This document shows, piece by piece, positions 51,951 through 59,580 of a stretch of 64,000 nt of DNA. The stretch comes from Palsa-1150 sp964531095 (GTDB lineage Bacteria; Myxococcota_A; Polyangia; Polyangiales; Polyangiaceae), in assembly GCA_964531095.1 (NCBI GenBank), contig CAZHED010000030.1, positions 1 through 64,000 on the forward strand, read 5' to 3'. The position numbers and the translations under genes are program-made. Under the pieces are notes generated by a model. It was given only the letters and a program-made list of their open reading frames with translations. It ran no database searches and was not told the DNA's origin. Each line of letters starts with the position of its first letter. The first letter of the stretch is position 1.

Positions 51951-52907
51951 TCAGTGCGCGCCGTTCGACCCGAGCCACCGCTCGGCTTCCAGCGCCGCCA
52001 TGCAGCCGGTTCCTGCCGCCGTGACCGCCTGCCGGTAGACGAAGTCCTGCACATCGCCAGCCGCGAACACCCCAGGAACGCTGGTCGCGGTGGTTCCGGG
52101 CTTCGTGCGGATGTAGCCGTTCGAGTGAAGCTCCAGTTGGCCCGCGAAGAGATCCGTGTTCGGCGTGTGTCCGATGGCCACGAACAACCCCGTGACCGGA
52201 ACGACCGAGCGCTCGTTCGTCTTGATGTTCTTCAGCCGGGCTGCCGTCACCTCTCCCTTGGACACGTCGAGCACCTCGTCGACCACCGAGTCGTAGATCG
52301 GCTTGATCTTCGGGTTGTCGATCACGCGCGATTGCATCGCTTTGCTCGCTCGAAACGACTCGCGCCGGTGCACCAGGGTCACGCTCCGGCACAAACCCGA
52401 GAGGTACATCGCCTCTTCCATCGCCGTGTCGCCGCCGCCGACCACCATCACGTCTTGCCCTCGAAAGAAGGCTCCGTCGCACACCGCGCACGCCGATACC
52501 CCACGTCCTTTGAGGGCGTGCTCGCTCTCGATGTCCAGCCACTTGGCTTGCGCTCCCGTGGCGATGATGAGTGTTTCGGCCTGGTGCTCGACGTGGTCGT
52601 CCCCGGCCCAAACGCGGAACGGGCGGGCGGAGAGGTCCACTTTGCCGACGTCTTCTCCGACGATTTCGCAGCCCTGACGCTCCGACTGCTCGCGGAACGC
52701 CTGCATCAGCTGCGGCCCGGCGATCTTCTCGGGAAATCCCGGATAATTCTCGACGTCGTTGGTGATCATCAGCTGACCACCCGGTATGCCTCCCCGCGCG
52801 ACTCCCTCGAACAACAAGGGCCGCAAGTTGGCCCGCGCGGCGTAGACGCCCGCGGTGTGGCCAGCCGGACCGGAACCAATGATGATCACCTTGCGCGGTT
52901 TGCTCAT
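51951..52907 (-). CDS. trxB: Thioredoxin reductase
   Basis: 318 residues, normal for TrxB. FAD-binding GSGPAGHTAG is at residues 11-20 and the NADPH motif GGGDTAMEEA near 155. The redox-active centre is CAVCD (about 137-141), one residue different from the usual CATCD. The C-terminal FAD block reads GVFAAGDVQDFVYRQAV. It reduces thioredoxin, which in turn supplies electrons to DsbD. It lies 84 bp after the TlpA-like gene on the same strand, and this nearness to tlpA and dsbD genes suggests one thiol-electron chain from NADPH to secreted targets. Confidence 0.95.
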   Translation of the reverse strand: MSKPRKVIIIGSGPAGHTAGVYAARANLRPLLFEGVARGGIPGGQLMITNDVENYPGFPEKIAGPQLMQAFREQSERQGCEIVGEDVGKVDLSARPFRVWAGDDHVEHQAETLIIATGAQAKWLDIESEHALKGRGVSACAVCDGAFFRGQDVMVVGGGDTAMEEAMYLSGLCRSVTLVHRRESFRASKAMQSRVIDNPKIKPIYDSVVDEVLDVSKGEVTAARLKNIKTNERSVVPVTGLFVAIGHTPNTDLFAGQLELHSNGYIRTKPGTTATSVPGVFAAGDVQDFVYRQAVTAAGTGCMAALEAERWLGSNGAH

Positions 52908-52991
52908 GCGCTGCTTTCCCGGGAAAAATGGATCGTCCGGCCCTGAGAACGGGCGCTTGGTCCGCGAGACTAGCTCGCCCCTCGGCCCTTT

Positions 52992-53549
52992 CTACAAGAG
53001 GCTCTTCACTTCGCGCTCGATCTCGGTCTCTTCGCCGTCGTGGTAGCCCAAGTGGACGAAGCGCACCGTCCCTTTGCGGTCGACGACGAACGTCGTCGGC
53101 ATGCTCTTGGGCTGCCACTTCGACGCGATCGACTTGTTCTCGTCCCAGATGAGCGGAAACTGCGCGCCGAGCTCGGACGCGAACGACGGAATGCCCGCCT
53201 TGTCGTCGTCCTCCGAGATGCCGACGATCTCGAGACCGTTGTCCTTGTACTTGACGTTCAGCTCCTCGAGCTTCGGGAACGACTTCTTGCAGGGCTCGCA
53301 CCACGTCGCCCAGAAGTCGACGATGGCGACCTTCCCCGCGAGCGACTTCAGTGACACCGTGCCGTCGCCGGCGACCGTCTTTCGAGAAAAGTCCGGACCC
53401 TTGTTGCCCAGAAGGGGGTGAGCGGCGTCGTCAGGACTCTTGGCGCCCTCAGCCCCGGCTTCCCCGGCGCCGCAGCCGGACACGACGGCCAGACCGGCCG
53501 CGAGAGCGACAGACCGTGCGGCGGAACGAATCGCGAGACGTCTATGCAT
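52992..53549 (-). CDS. TlpA/ResA-like thiol-disulfide lipoprotein
   Basis: 185 residues from ATG 53549, preceded by AAAGGA; the longer frame has no ribosome site. Lipobox VVSGC at about residue 26. The thioredoxin domain has WCEPC at 83-87 and the cis-Pro loop SMPTTFVVD. The insert SEDDDKAGIPSFASELG is typical of TlpA/ResA. Such proteins reduce disulfides, for instance apocytochrome CxxCH sites before haem attachment, which fits the haem-motif lipoproteins around it. The electron source is probably the DsbD encoded upstream on the same strand. The nDsbD-like gene ends 17 bp before it. Confidence 0.92.
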   Translation of the reverse strand: MHRRLAIRSAARSVALAAGLAVVSGCGAGEAGAEGAKSPDDAAHPLLGNKGPDFSRKTVAGDGTVSLKSLAGKVAIVDFWATWCEPCKKSFPKLEELNVKYKDNGLEIVGISEDDDKAGIPSFASELGAQFPLIWDENKSIASKWQPKSMPTTFVVDRKGTVRFVHLGYHDGEETEIEREVKSLL

Positions 53550-53566
53550 GGGAAGATCCTTTCCGA

Positions 53567-53893
53567 CTACTGAACCGTGATGTCTTTGGCGAACGGCATG
53601 CACTGGGGACCGTCGCAGACCGCCCCCTTGAGCTTCGCCGTTCCCTGCGGGACCCCTGTGATCTTCGCCGACGTTTCGGTGAGCGAAAACTTCGACTTGT
53701 CGATCGTCTTATCGCCCACGACGACCCTCCACGGATAGTCCTTGTTGACGTGCCAGTGACCTTTGGTGGTCACCGTGATCTCGCCCTTGGCCGTACTGAC
53801 GTCGAATTGCTCGTCCGCCGAGGCGAGGCGCATGCCGAGGACAATCGAGGTTGCTGCAAGGACTGAAAACAAGAGAGGGAGCTTTCGCGTCAT
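53567..53893 (-). CDS. nDsbD-like secreted protein
   Basis: 108 residues with a signal peptide (FSVLAATSIVLGMRLASA). The mature 80 residues are beta-rich (DVSTAKGEITVTTKGHWHVNK and YPWRVVVGD) and end with GAVCDGPQCMPFAKD, a C-x5-C pair like the redox cysteines of the N-terminal DsbD (alpha) domain. The adjacent DsbD lacks that domain, so this appears to be the detached alpha domain that passes electrons to TlpA or others. It sits between the dsbD and tlpA-like genes on the same strand. Alternative: an unrelated secreted beta protein. Confidence 0.65.
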   Translation of the reverse strand: MTRKLPLLFSVLAATSIVLGMRLASADEQFDVSTAKGEITVTTKGHWHVNKDYPWRVVVGDKTIDKSKFSLTETSAKITGVPQGTAKLKGAVCDGPQCMPFAKDITVQ

Positions 53894-54010
53894 GGTGATA
53901 TTTCTCCGCTAGCGTCGTGATTAATTATGTGCGCCGAGACGGTGAAGGGCCAGTGCCTTCTCCTCGAGCCGCCTTCGTGTTCAAAAGATTTGCGACTGCG
54001 GGTGCGCACA

Positions 54011-55336
54011 CTAGTCGACCGAACGCAGGGCGGCGGCGAAGCGCTCCGGAGGAACGAACTCGACGAATCGAGCGCGCTCCTCACCGTGGCTATCGAGGAG
54101 AACGACGGTCGGTAGCCCGACGACCCGGTACCTGTCTTTCACGACGTTGGTCTCGAGGTTGTCGTCGTCGGTGGCGTCGACGTTGATCGCAACGAAGCGG
54201 GCGGCCTCGGAGCGAACGGCCGGATCCGCGAAGGTGCGGGCCCGGAGCTCGTTGCAGGCACCGCACCAGGCTGCGCCGAAGTCGACGATCATCGGACGCC
54301 GCTGCGTCTCGGCGAGCTTGCGACCCTCGGTCTCCGAAGACACCCACTGGAGCTCTCCGCGAGGCAGCTGCATCCACGCGACGAGCGCGAAACCGCCTGC
54401 GATCGCCAGGGGAATGGAGATGAGCTTGAACGGCTTCGAGAGCTCTCGTCGCTTCGCGTTCCTGCGCTCGGACCGAACGTGCAGCCAGGCGAACGCGAGA
54501 CCGACCGCGAGCATCGCCGCCGCAACCTCCGCAAACCAGGTCTCGCTCCTCGCGACGTGCTGAAGAGGAGGAACCGCCGTTCGCAGGAAGTAGAGCGCGA
54601 CGATGGCGAGCACGACGCCGAAGAACCATTTCACGCCGAGCATCCACGCGCCGCCCTTGGGCAAGCTGACCGCGAAGGTTCCGACCAAGAAGAAAGGGAC
54701 CCCGAGTCCGAGGGCGAACGTGAACATGACGCCGGTTCCGAGCACCAGCCGGTGCGACGCGGCAATCCAGATGAGGATCCCTCCCAGGACGGGGCCGGTG
54801 CACGGCGCGGCCACGAGAGCGCTCACGAGGCCCAGAACGAACGCTCCCGCGAACCCGATTCCCCCCACGGTGGCCAACCGGTTGGTCATGCTCGAGGGCA
54901 ACGCGAGCTCGAATGCGCCGAACATCGACGCCGAGAGCGCCAAAAAGACCATGGACACAAAGCCGACCACCCACTTGTTCGAGAGCGCCGACCCGAATAG
55001 CGCGCCCGAGAGGGCGGCACCCAAGCCGAGGGCCGTGAACATCACGGCGATGCCGAGCACGAACACACTCGAGAGCGCAGCCGCTTGCCCGCGGCTCTTC
55101 GCCGTTCGCGCGCCGAACACGCTCACGGTGATCGCGATCATGGGGTAAACGCACGGGGTCAGGCTCACGAGCAAGCCGCCCACGAAGGCGGCGAGCACCG
55201 CGAAGAACGGGCCCCGCGCGATGGCCTGCTCGAATGCGCTGGCGGGAGCCCCCGCATCGGCCAGCGCCAGCGACGGCGCCGCGAGGGCGGACAGGACGAC
55301 GAGCGTGAATACCGAGGCAATGCTTCTGCGCGTCAT
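54011..55336 (-). CDS. dsbD: DsbD-type thiol-disulfide interchange protein without alpha domain
   Basis: 441 residues. After a signal peptide (ending ALADA) come about eight TM segments with the two membrane cysteines, LTPCVYP (near 62) and AAPCTGP (near 178), that carry electrons across the inner membrane. The C-terminal thioredoxin-like gamma domain has AAWCGACNE near 372 and a cis-Pro loop VGLPTVVLLD. The N-terminal alpha domain of E. coli DsbD is missing; its counterpart is likely the nDsbD-like gene downstream. The chain would be TrxB, thioredoxin, DsbD, nDsbD-like protein, then TlpA-like and cytochrome substrates. Confidence 0.92.
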   Translation of the reverse strand: MTRRSIASVFTLVVLSALAAPSLALADAGAPASAFEQAIARGPFFAVLAAFVGGLLVSLTPCVYPMIAITVSVFGARTAKSRGQAAALSSVFVLGIAVMFTALGLGAALSGALFGSALSNKWVVGFVSMVFLALSASMFGAFELALPSSMTNRLATVGGIGFAGAFVLGLVSALVAAPCTGPVLGGILIWIAASHRLVLGTGVMFTFALGLGVPFFLVGTFAVSLPKGGAWMLGVKWFFGVVLAIVALYFLRTAVPPLQHVARSETWFAEVAAAMLAVGLAFAWLHVRSERRNAKRRELSKPFKLISIPLAIAGGFALVAWMQLPRGELQWVSSETEGRKLAETQRRPMIVDFGAAWCGACNELRARTFADPAVRSEAARFVAINVDATDDDNLETNVVKDRYRVVGLPTVVLLDSHGEERARFVEFVPPERFAAALRSVD

Positions 55337-55424
55337 GGTTGTTTCCTAGGGCAATCCGCAAGCCACCGTGATTTGGGGGCCAATTCGACGTGAGCGCCAA
55401 ATTGTAAGACGAAACGCCGCGAGT

Positions 55425-56069
55425 TCAATTGTTCGGGGCGCCGCAGGCGACCCAGGTCGTGACCATCGTGATCTCTTGCGGGGTCAGCGCCGCAGTGCCT
55501 GTTACGACTCCGGCAAGAGGCATCTGCGGGCCGCAGTTCGATCCCGAAACGTTGCAAACGAGCCCGCTCTTGGTGGGGTCTGTGTTCCCGGGCAAGACGT
55601 AAGGCAAAGCCTGCGGCGCATTCTGCATGACATAAGTGCTGAGCGTCTTGTAGGTCGCGCTGGGGTCCGAAGTCATTTTAGGGCCCTGAAGGCCGCCGTG
55701 GCAACTCGTGGCCTCCGCGCACTTCCACGCGCCGGTGGCGGTGGTACTGGGGAAGATCTGGGTCGCCCAGCTCACCGCGCAGGCGCCGGAGCCGGCGTCG
55801 GCGGGACCGGCGTCCATCCGCCCACCGCTCGAGCTGCTGCTCCCTTGAGCTCCGCTGCTGCCGGAGACGGCGCCGCTGCTTCCGCTGCTATTCCCGCTCC
55901 CGCCGCTGCTGGCGCCGCTGGCGGACGCCCTCGGAGACGGCAGGTTTTTTCCGACAAGGCCGCCGGGCGGCCCGTAATAAGTGACGTCGGTCGACGAGCA
56001 CGCCCAGCCGACCGCGCCCAACGCGCAGAGCGCCGGTACGCGCCGCTGTACGACTCCTCGAAGATCCAT
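55425..56069 (-). CDS. Tethered lipoprotein with cytochrome-like Cys/His region
   Basis: 214 residues from ATG 56069, which starts a signal ending AVGWAC, a lipobox. A Ser/Gly tether covers about 50-85. The folded part has GACAVSWATQIFPST, then C117...C123-H124 in WKCAEATSCHGGLQG, a CX5CH spacing not known as a standard haem site, and later LVCNVSGSNCGPQMPLAG and ITMVTTWVACGA. The last block resembles the end of cytochrome-like domains in myxobacterial tethered lipoproteins. Haem binding is therefore uncertain. It is upstream of dsbD on the same strand and divergent from copy B of the redox module. Confidence 0.7.
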   Translation of the reverse strand: MDLRGVVQRRVPALCALGAVGWACSSTDVTYYGPPGGLVGKNLPSPRASASGASSGGSGNSSGSSGAVSGSSGAQGSSSSSGGRMDAGPADAGSGACAVSWATQIFPSTTATGAWKCAEATSCHGGLQGPKMTSDPSATYKTLSTYVMQNAPQALPYVLPGNTDPTKSGLVCNVSGSNCGPQMPLAGVVTGTAALTPQEITMVTTWVACGAPNN

Positions 56070-56304
56070 GGCGCTCGCGCAAAGCTTAGAACGTGCCGCG
56101 TCGAAATCCCACTCGGAAGGGCGATGGCGGCCAATACGGAAGGAATGGCGCATCTCGCCGATCAAGGTGTTCGCCGTGATCTGGAAAGTCACGGTTCCGC
56201 TCGCAGCGCCAATGGCACAAGCGCACGACGCTTAGAACATGCCACCGAAACGAATCCCGGATTGAGCGCCCGAGTGGCAGGCAGAAAATTACAATGATCG
56301 AACG

Positions 56305-56318
56305 GATCACCCGTGATC
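56305..56318. promoter_or_regulatory. Perfect 14-bp palindrome upstream of DUF4266 copy B
   Basis: GATCACCCGTGATC, 6-bp arms around a 2-base centre, about 85 bp before the ATG at 56403. Another TGATCAC lies nearer the start. A dimeric repressor or activator site is possible; no regulator is known. Confidence 0.35.
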
Positions 56319-56402
56319 GGGCAATGCACGGTTCCGATGTCGTCGCGTCCCGCAAAAGCCGCTGCTTCAGGCTGGCCAGCGGCGTGCTATTGATCACCCC
56401 CC

Positions 56403-56633
56403 ATGAGGAGTGTCGCAGGAGTTCGTCTAGTCACGCAGCTAGTCGCGGCAGCCCTGGCGGTCGCCTCGGTCACGGGGTGCGAGCATGTGGCGCCGTACCA
56501 ACGCGGCTTGCTCGCGCACCCGACGATGACCGTCGACGACGTGTCCACCGGCATGGAGGAGCACGTCCGCGCGGTGTCGGAGGGCGCATCGGGCGGACTT
56601 AGTGGCGGCGGGGGCGGCTGCGGGTGTAACTAG
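56403..56633 (+). CDS. DUF4266 small lipoprotein (copy B)
   Basis: 76 residues with a lipobox SVTGC at about residue 26. Conserved blocks shared with copy A are APYQRGLLAHPTM, a central EEHVRAVSEGASGG and the end GGGGCGCN. The C-terminal two-Cys tail is the family hallmark. It is the first gene of a plus-strand operon: the DUF3570 copy B starts 9 bp after its stop. Function unknown; its placement matches copy A apart from the missing DUF2271 gene. Confidence 0.9.
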   Translation: MRSVAGVRLVTQLVAAALAVASVTGCEHVAPYQRGLLAHPTMTVDDVSTGMEEHVRAVSEGASGGLSGGGGGCGCN

Positions 56634-56642
56634 CGGCCCTCC

Positions 56643-58499
56643 GTGATTCGACATCGAGCGCCCGCGCTGGCGCTGGCCTTGTTGCTCCTCTGCGTTTGCC
56701 GAGGCGCGTGGGCCGCGCCGCGGTATGACCTTAGCGATCCTGTGAGATGCATCGAGCGCACGACCGCCTCGCTGCAGACCGCCGGTCTCCCCTCCACACG
56801 CCTTCAGCGCGCCGCCTGCGAAGAGGCGATCGGACGACTCGTCGAGGCGCGCTCCGACGCGCAGGAAGCCCTCGGGACCGCCACGCTCGTCCACGATGGA
56901 CCGACCGCCCGAGCGGCTCGCGTGCGGATCCGCGATCTCAATGCCCGAATTCCCCAGATCACGCTCGAACCGCCGGCCGACGTCCGAGACCTCACGGTTA
57001 CCCTCGACGGACAGCCCGTGCCGAGTGACCGCCTCGGCGGTCCGATTGCGGTCAATCCGGGCCGGCACTCGATCCATGCGGAGGGAGATGCCCGTGGGGC
57101 CGTGCTCGCTTTTGATCAGCAAGTCGAGATCCGCGAGCAGGACGCCGCGCGCGTCGCGATTGTGCTCAGCCGGCCGAAGTCGGGTGAAACCGTACCCCTC
57201 AAAGGAGACGTGGCCGCGTCGCGGAGCGAGCCCGAAAGCGAGGGGCAAGAGGAGCCGCCCCGGCGTATTCCATCCGCGAACCGCGAGGCGCTCGGGAACG
57301 CGAAGTACCTGACTGCGGGCCAGGTGCGCTGCCTTCTCGCTGCGAAGAGCCAAGACGAGGTTGCCAAGTGCCTGCCCAGGAAGACGGCGAACCTCGCCGT
57401 GAAAGTGGGGTTCGACGTCAGCGGCTACACCGACACGACCAACGTCAACGTCCTCAGCCCCGAGTTCGTCGGCTCCGTCGCGTCTCCCACGGCTGGATGG
57501 AACGTCGGCGGGAGCTTCCTCGTCGACGTCGTGAGCGCGGCGTCGCCGGACATCGTCTCGGAAGCTTCACCGCCATTTCACGAGGTCCGGCAGGCTGGCT
57601 CGCTGAGCGGCGGGTACAAGCCGGGGATCTACGGCGCCCAGCTCAGCGGTAACGTATCGAGCGAGCCGGACTACTTGTCGGTCGGCGGCGGGCTCGCCCT
57701 GACCGCGGAGCTCAACGAAAAGCTCACGACGCCACGGGTCGCGTTCAACTACTCGCACGACACCATCGGCCGGTCGACGACTCCCTTCAGCGTGTTTCAC
57801 CACAACCTCGATACGGCTGAATTCGAGGCCGGCTGCACGTTCGTGATGTCGCCCACTTCGGTGCTGCTGCTGAGCGGAACGTTGCAGTTCGAGCGCGGCG
57901 ACCAGAGCAAGCCCTATCGATACATCCCCATGTTCTTCCCGGCGACTGCCGCCAATGTGAAGCCGGGGCAGTCGTACGCGTCCGTCAACGCGGCGAGAGA
58001 GTCGATCCGGCCGCTCGAGCAGCTGCCCCTCGACCGGGACCGTTACGCCGTGGGGGCGCGCTTCGCCCACCGGTTCGAAGTCGCGACGTTGCGGATGGAA
58101 GAGCGCATCTACGCCGACTCGTGGCAGCAGTACGCGACGACCACGGACTTTCGCCTGATGACCGACGTCAGCGACCGCTTGCGGCTCTGGCCGCACTTGC
58201 GGGTAAACCTGCAGAACGGCGTCTATTTCTACCGCCTGGCGTATTCGCCTATCGTCGACCCGACGACCACGCGGATCTCCGTGCCGACGCTCCGCACCAC
58301 GGATCGCGAAGACAGCCCGATGGTTGCGGTGACCGGCGGCGCCGGCGCGCGATTCGCGCTCACGGCATCCACGAGCTCGACGCAATTCGCGATTACCCTC
58401 CAGGGCGACGTACTTTATTCGAAGTACTTCCAGTCGCTTTACATCACGAGCCGGACGTCGGTGTACGCAACGCTCGGGCTCGAAGCGGAGTTCGAATGA
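56643..58499 (+). CDS. DUF3570 outer-membrane protein with N-terminal extension (copy B)
   Basis: 618 residues from GTG 56643, 9 bp after the DUF4266 stop. A signal peptide (ALALALLLLCVCRGAWA) is followed by about 210 residues absent in copy A: LQRAACEEAIGRLVEARSDA, then a PEGA-like beta region (DVRDLTVTLDGQPVPSDR and VNPGRHSIHAEGD) and an LTAGQVRCLLAAKSQDEVAKC tail. DUF3570 starts near residue 250 with VSGYTDTTNVNVLSPEFVG and keeps the barrel blocks FLVDVVSAASPDIVSEAS and FLSGTLQFERGDQSKPYRYIPMFF. The PEGA-like part could contact peptidoglycan or partners in the periplasm. Its stop overlaps the next gene (ATGA). Confidence 0.88.
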   Translation: MIRHRAPALALALLLLCVCRGAWAAPRYDLSDPVRCIERTTASLQTAGLPSTRLQRAACEEAIGRLVEARSDAQEALGTATLVHDGPTARAARVRIRDLNARIPQITLEPPADVRDLTVTLDGQPVPSDRLGGPIAVNPGRHSIHAEGDARGAVLAFDQQVEIREQDAARVAIVLSRPKSGETVPLKGDVAASRSEPESEGQEEPPRRIPSANREALGNAKYLTAGQVRCLLAAKSQDEVAKCLPRKTANLAVKVGFDVSGYTDTTNVNVLSPEFVGSVASPTAGWNVGGSFLVDVVSAASPDIVSEASPPFHEVRQAGSLSGGYKPGIYGAQLSGNVSSEPDYLSVGGGLALTAELNEKLTTPRVAFNYSHDTIGRSTTPFSVFHHNLDTAEFEAGCTFVMSPTSVLLLSGTLQFERGDQSKPYRYIPMFFPATAANVKPGQSYASVNAARESIRPLEQLPLDRDRYAVGARFAHRFEVATLRMEERIYADSWQQYATTTDFRLMTDVSDRLRLWPHLRVNLQNGVYFYRLAYSPIVDPTTTRISVPTLRTTDREDSPMVAVTGGAGARFALTASTSSTQFAITLQGDVLYSKYFQSLYITSRTSVYATLGLEAEFE

Positions 58500-59050
58500 C
58501 GCGCGCCGGTTTCCTCGCCATCTTCGCCGCCGCGACCGTGGTGGCGCCCATCAGCTCGTGCGCGTTCGATCCCGTGCACCAGAGCGACGTTGACGCGCTC
58601 GGTCCGGAACGGAGCGGCGTTCCGCGCGGCCCCTACCATCGCGCTGGGCAGGCTTGCACGGTTTGCCACGGCCCGGAGGGACCCGCCCAACGGCAGTTCG
58701 TCCTCGCGGGCACCGTCTTCTCTTCGCGCGACCAATCCGTGGGCCTCGACCAGGCGGAGATCCTCATGGTCGACTCGCTGGGCTCGTCGCCGCCGATGAG
58801 TATCCTGACCAATTGCGTGGGCAATTTTTTCATCACCGCAGACACATGGAATCCCGCGTTTCCCGTCCGTGTGGCCGTCGCGAGCGGCCAGACGTCGTCT
58901 CTGATGCTGGGTCACGTCGGCCGCGCGGGCTCCTGCGCGACCTGCCACAAGGAGCCGCGCGGGCTGGACTCGCCCGGTCACGTGTTCATCGGCGCGATGC
59001 CTGCCGCACAGCCGAATTGTCCGGTCAACCCCGTCCTCGGCGCGCCATGA
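58496..59050 (+). CDS. Lipoprotein with two CxxCH haem motifs (copy B)
   Basis: 184 residues, ATG overlapping the DUF3570 stop as ATGA. Lipobox ISSC at about 22. Haem-c motifs CTVCH (54-58) and CATCH (147-151) at nearly the same positions as in copy A, with the beta domain between (AGTVFSSRDQSVGLDQAEILMVDS). Shared blocks ALGPE, VPRGP.HR.GQ.C..CH and HV.RAGSC..CH show paralogy. It ends with another ATGA overlap to the CX4CH lipoprotein gene, so all four genes of this copy should be cotranslated. Confidence 0.85.
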   Translation: MTRAGFLAIFAAATVVAPISSCAFDPVHQSDVDALGPERSGVPRGPYHRAGQACTVCHGPEGPAQRQFVLAGTVFSSRDQSVGLDQAEILMVDSLGSSPPMSILTNCVGNFFITADTWNPAFPVRVAVASGQTSSLMLGHVGRAGSCATCHKEPRGLDSPGHVFIGAMPAAQPNCPVNPVLGAP

Positions 59051-59577
59051 GCCTGTTTCGCAGGGCCTGCTTCGCGGTTCTGGCCGCCTTCTTCGGCGCA
59101 GCGGGCGCAACCGCGTGCGGCGTGCCCACGGCCACGCTGCCGAACGAGATGATCCGAGCGCCCGATTTCACCCAGTTCGCCGACGACACCGCCGGCGTAC
59201 ACAGATTCCTGGAGAAGCGCTGCGGAACGCTCGACTGCCACGGCCAAACAGGCCGGCCGTTCCGCCTCTTCAGCATGGGTGGTCTACGCCTCCTCAACGA
59301 CGCTGGGCTCGTCTCCGGCTTGGGCGCGGACTCGCCCGAGGAGGTCTACGCCAACTACCAGGCCCTCGTCGGCCTGCAGCCCGAGGAAACGAGCAAAGTG
59401 GTCAGTGGATCCGATCCGCCCACGGTCCTTCTCATCGTGGCCAAGCCGCTCGCGCTTCAGACGCACAAGGGCGGCCCGGTGTTGGCCGCGGGCGATCCGG
59501 GCGATGTGTGTCTGGAGTCCTGGCTGGGCGGGCAAATCGACACGAATGCGTGCACCGAGGCGATCGCCGTGCCTTGA
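59047..59577 (+). CDS. Lipoprotein-like protein with CX4CH motif (copy B)
   Basis: 176 residues, ATG overlapping the previous stop. The N-terminus is a signal (CFAVLAAFFGAAGATAC) with a possible lipobox at Cys 24. The motif C59-GTLD-C64-H65 is followed by GQTGRPFRLFSMGGLRL, as in copy A. Further shared blocks: YQALVGLQPEE and THKGGPVLAAGDPGDVC. The remaining Cys residues could form one disulfide. It is the last gene of the operon; the convergent kinase gene ends 3 bp downstream. Confidence 0.82.
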   Translation: MSLFRRACFAVLAAFFGAAGATACGVPTATLPNEMIRAPDFTQFADDTAGVHRFLEKRCGTLDCHGQTGRPFRLFSMGGLRLLNDAGLVSGLGADSPEEVYANYQALVGLQPEETSKVVSGSDPPTVLLIVAKPLALQTHKGGPVLAAGDPGDVCLESWLGGQIDTNACTEAIAVP

Positions 59578-59580
59578 GGC

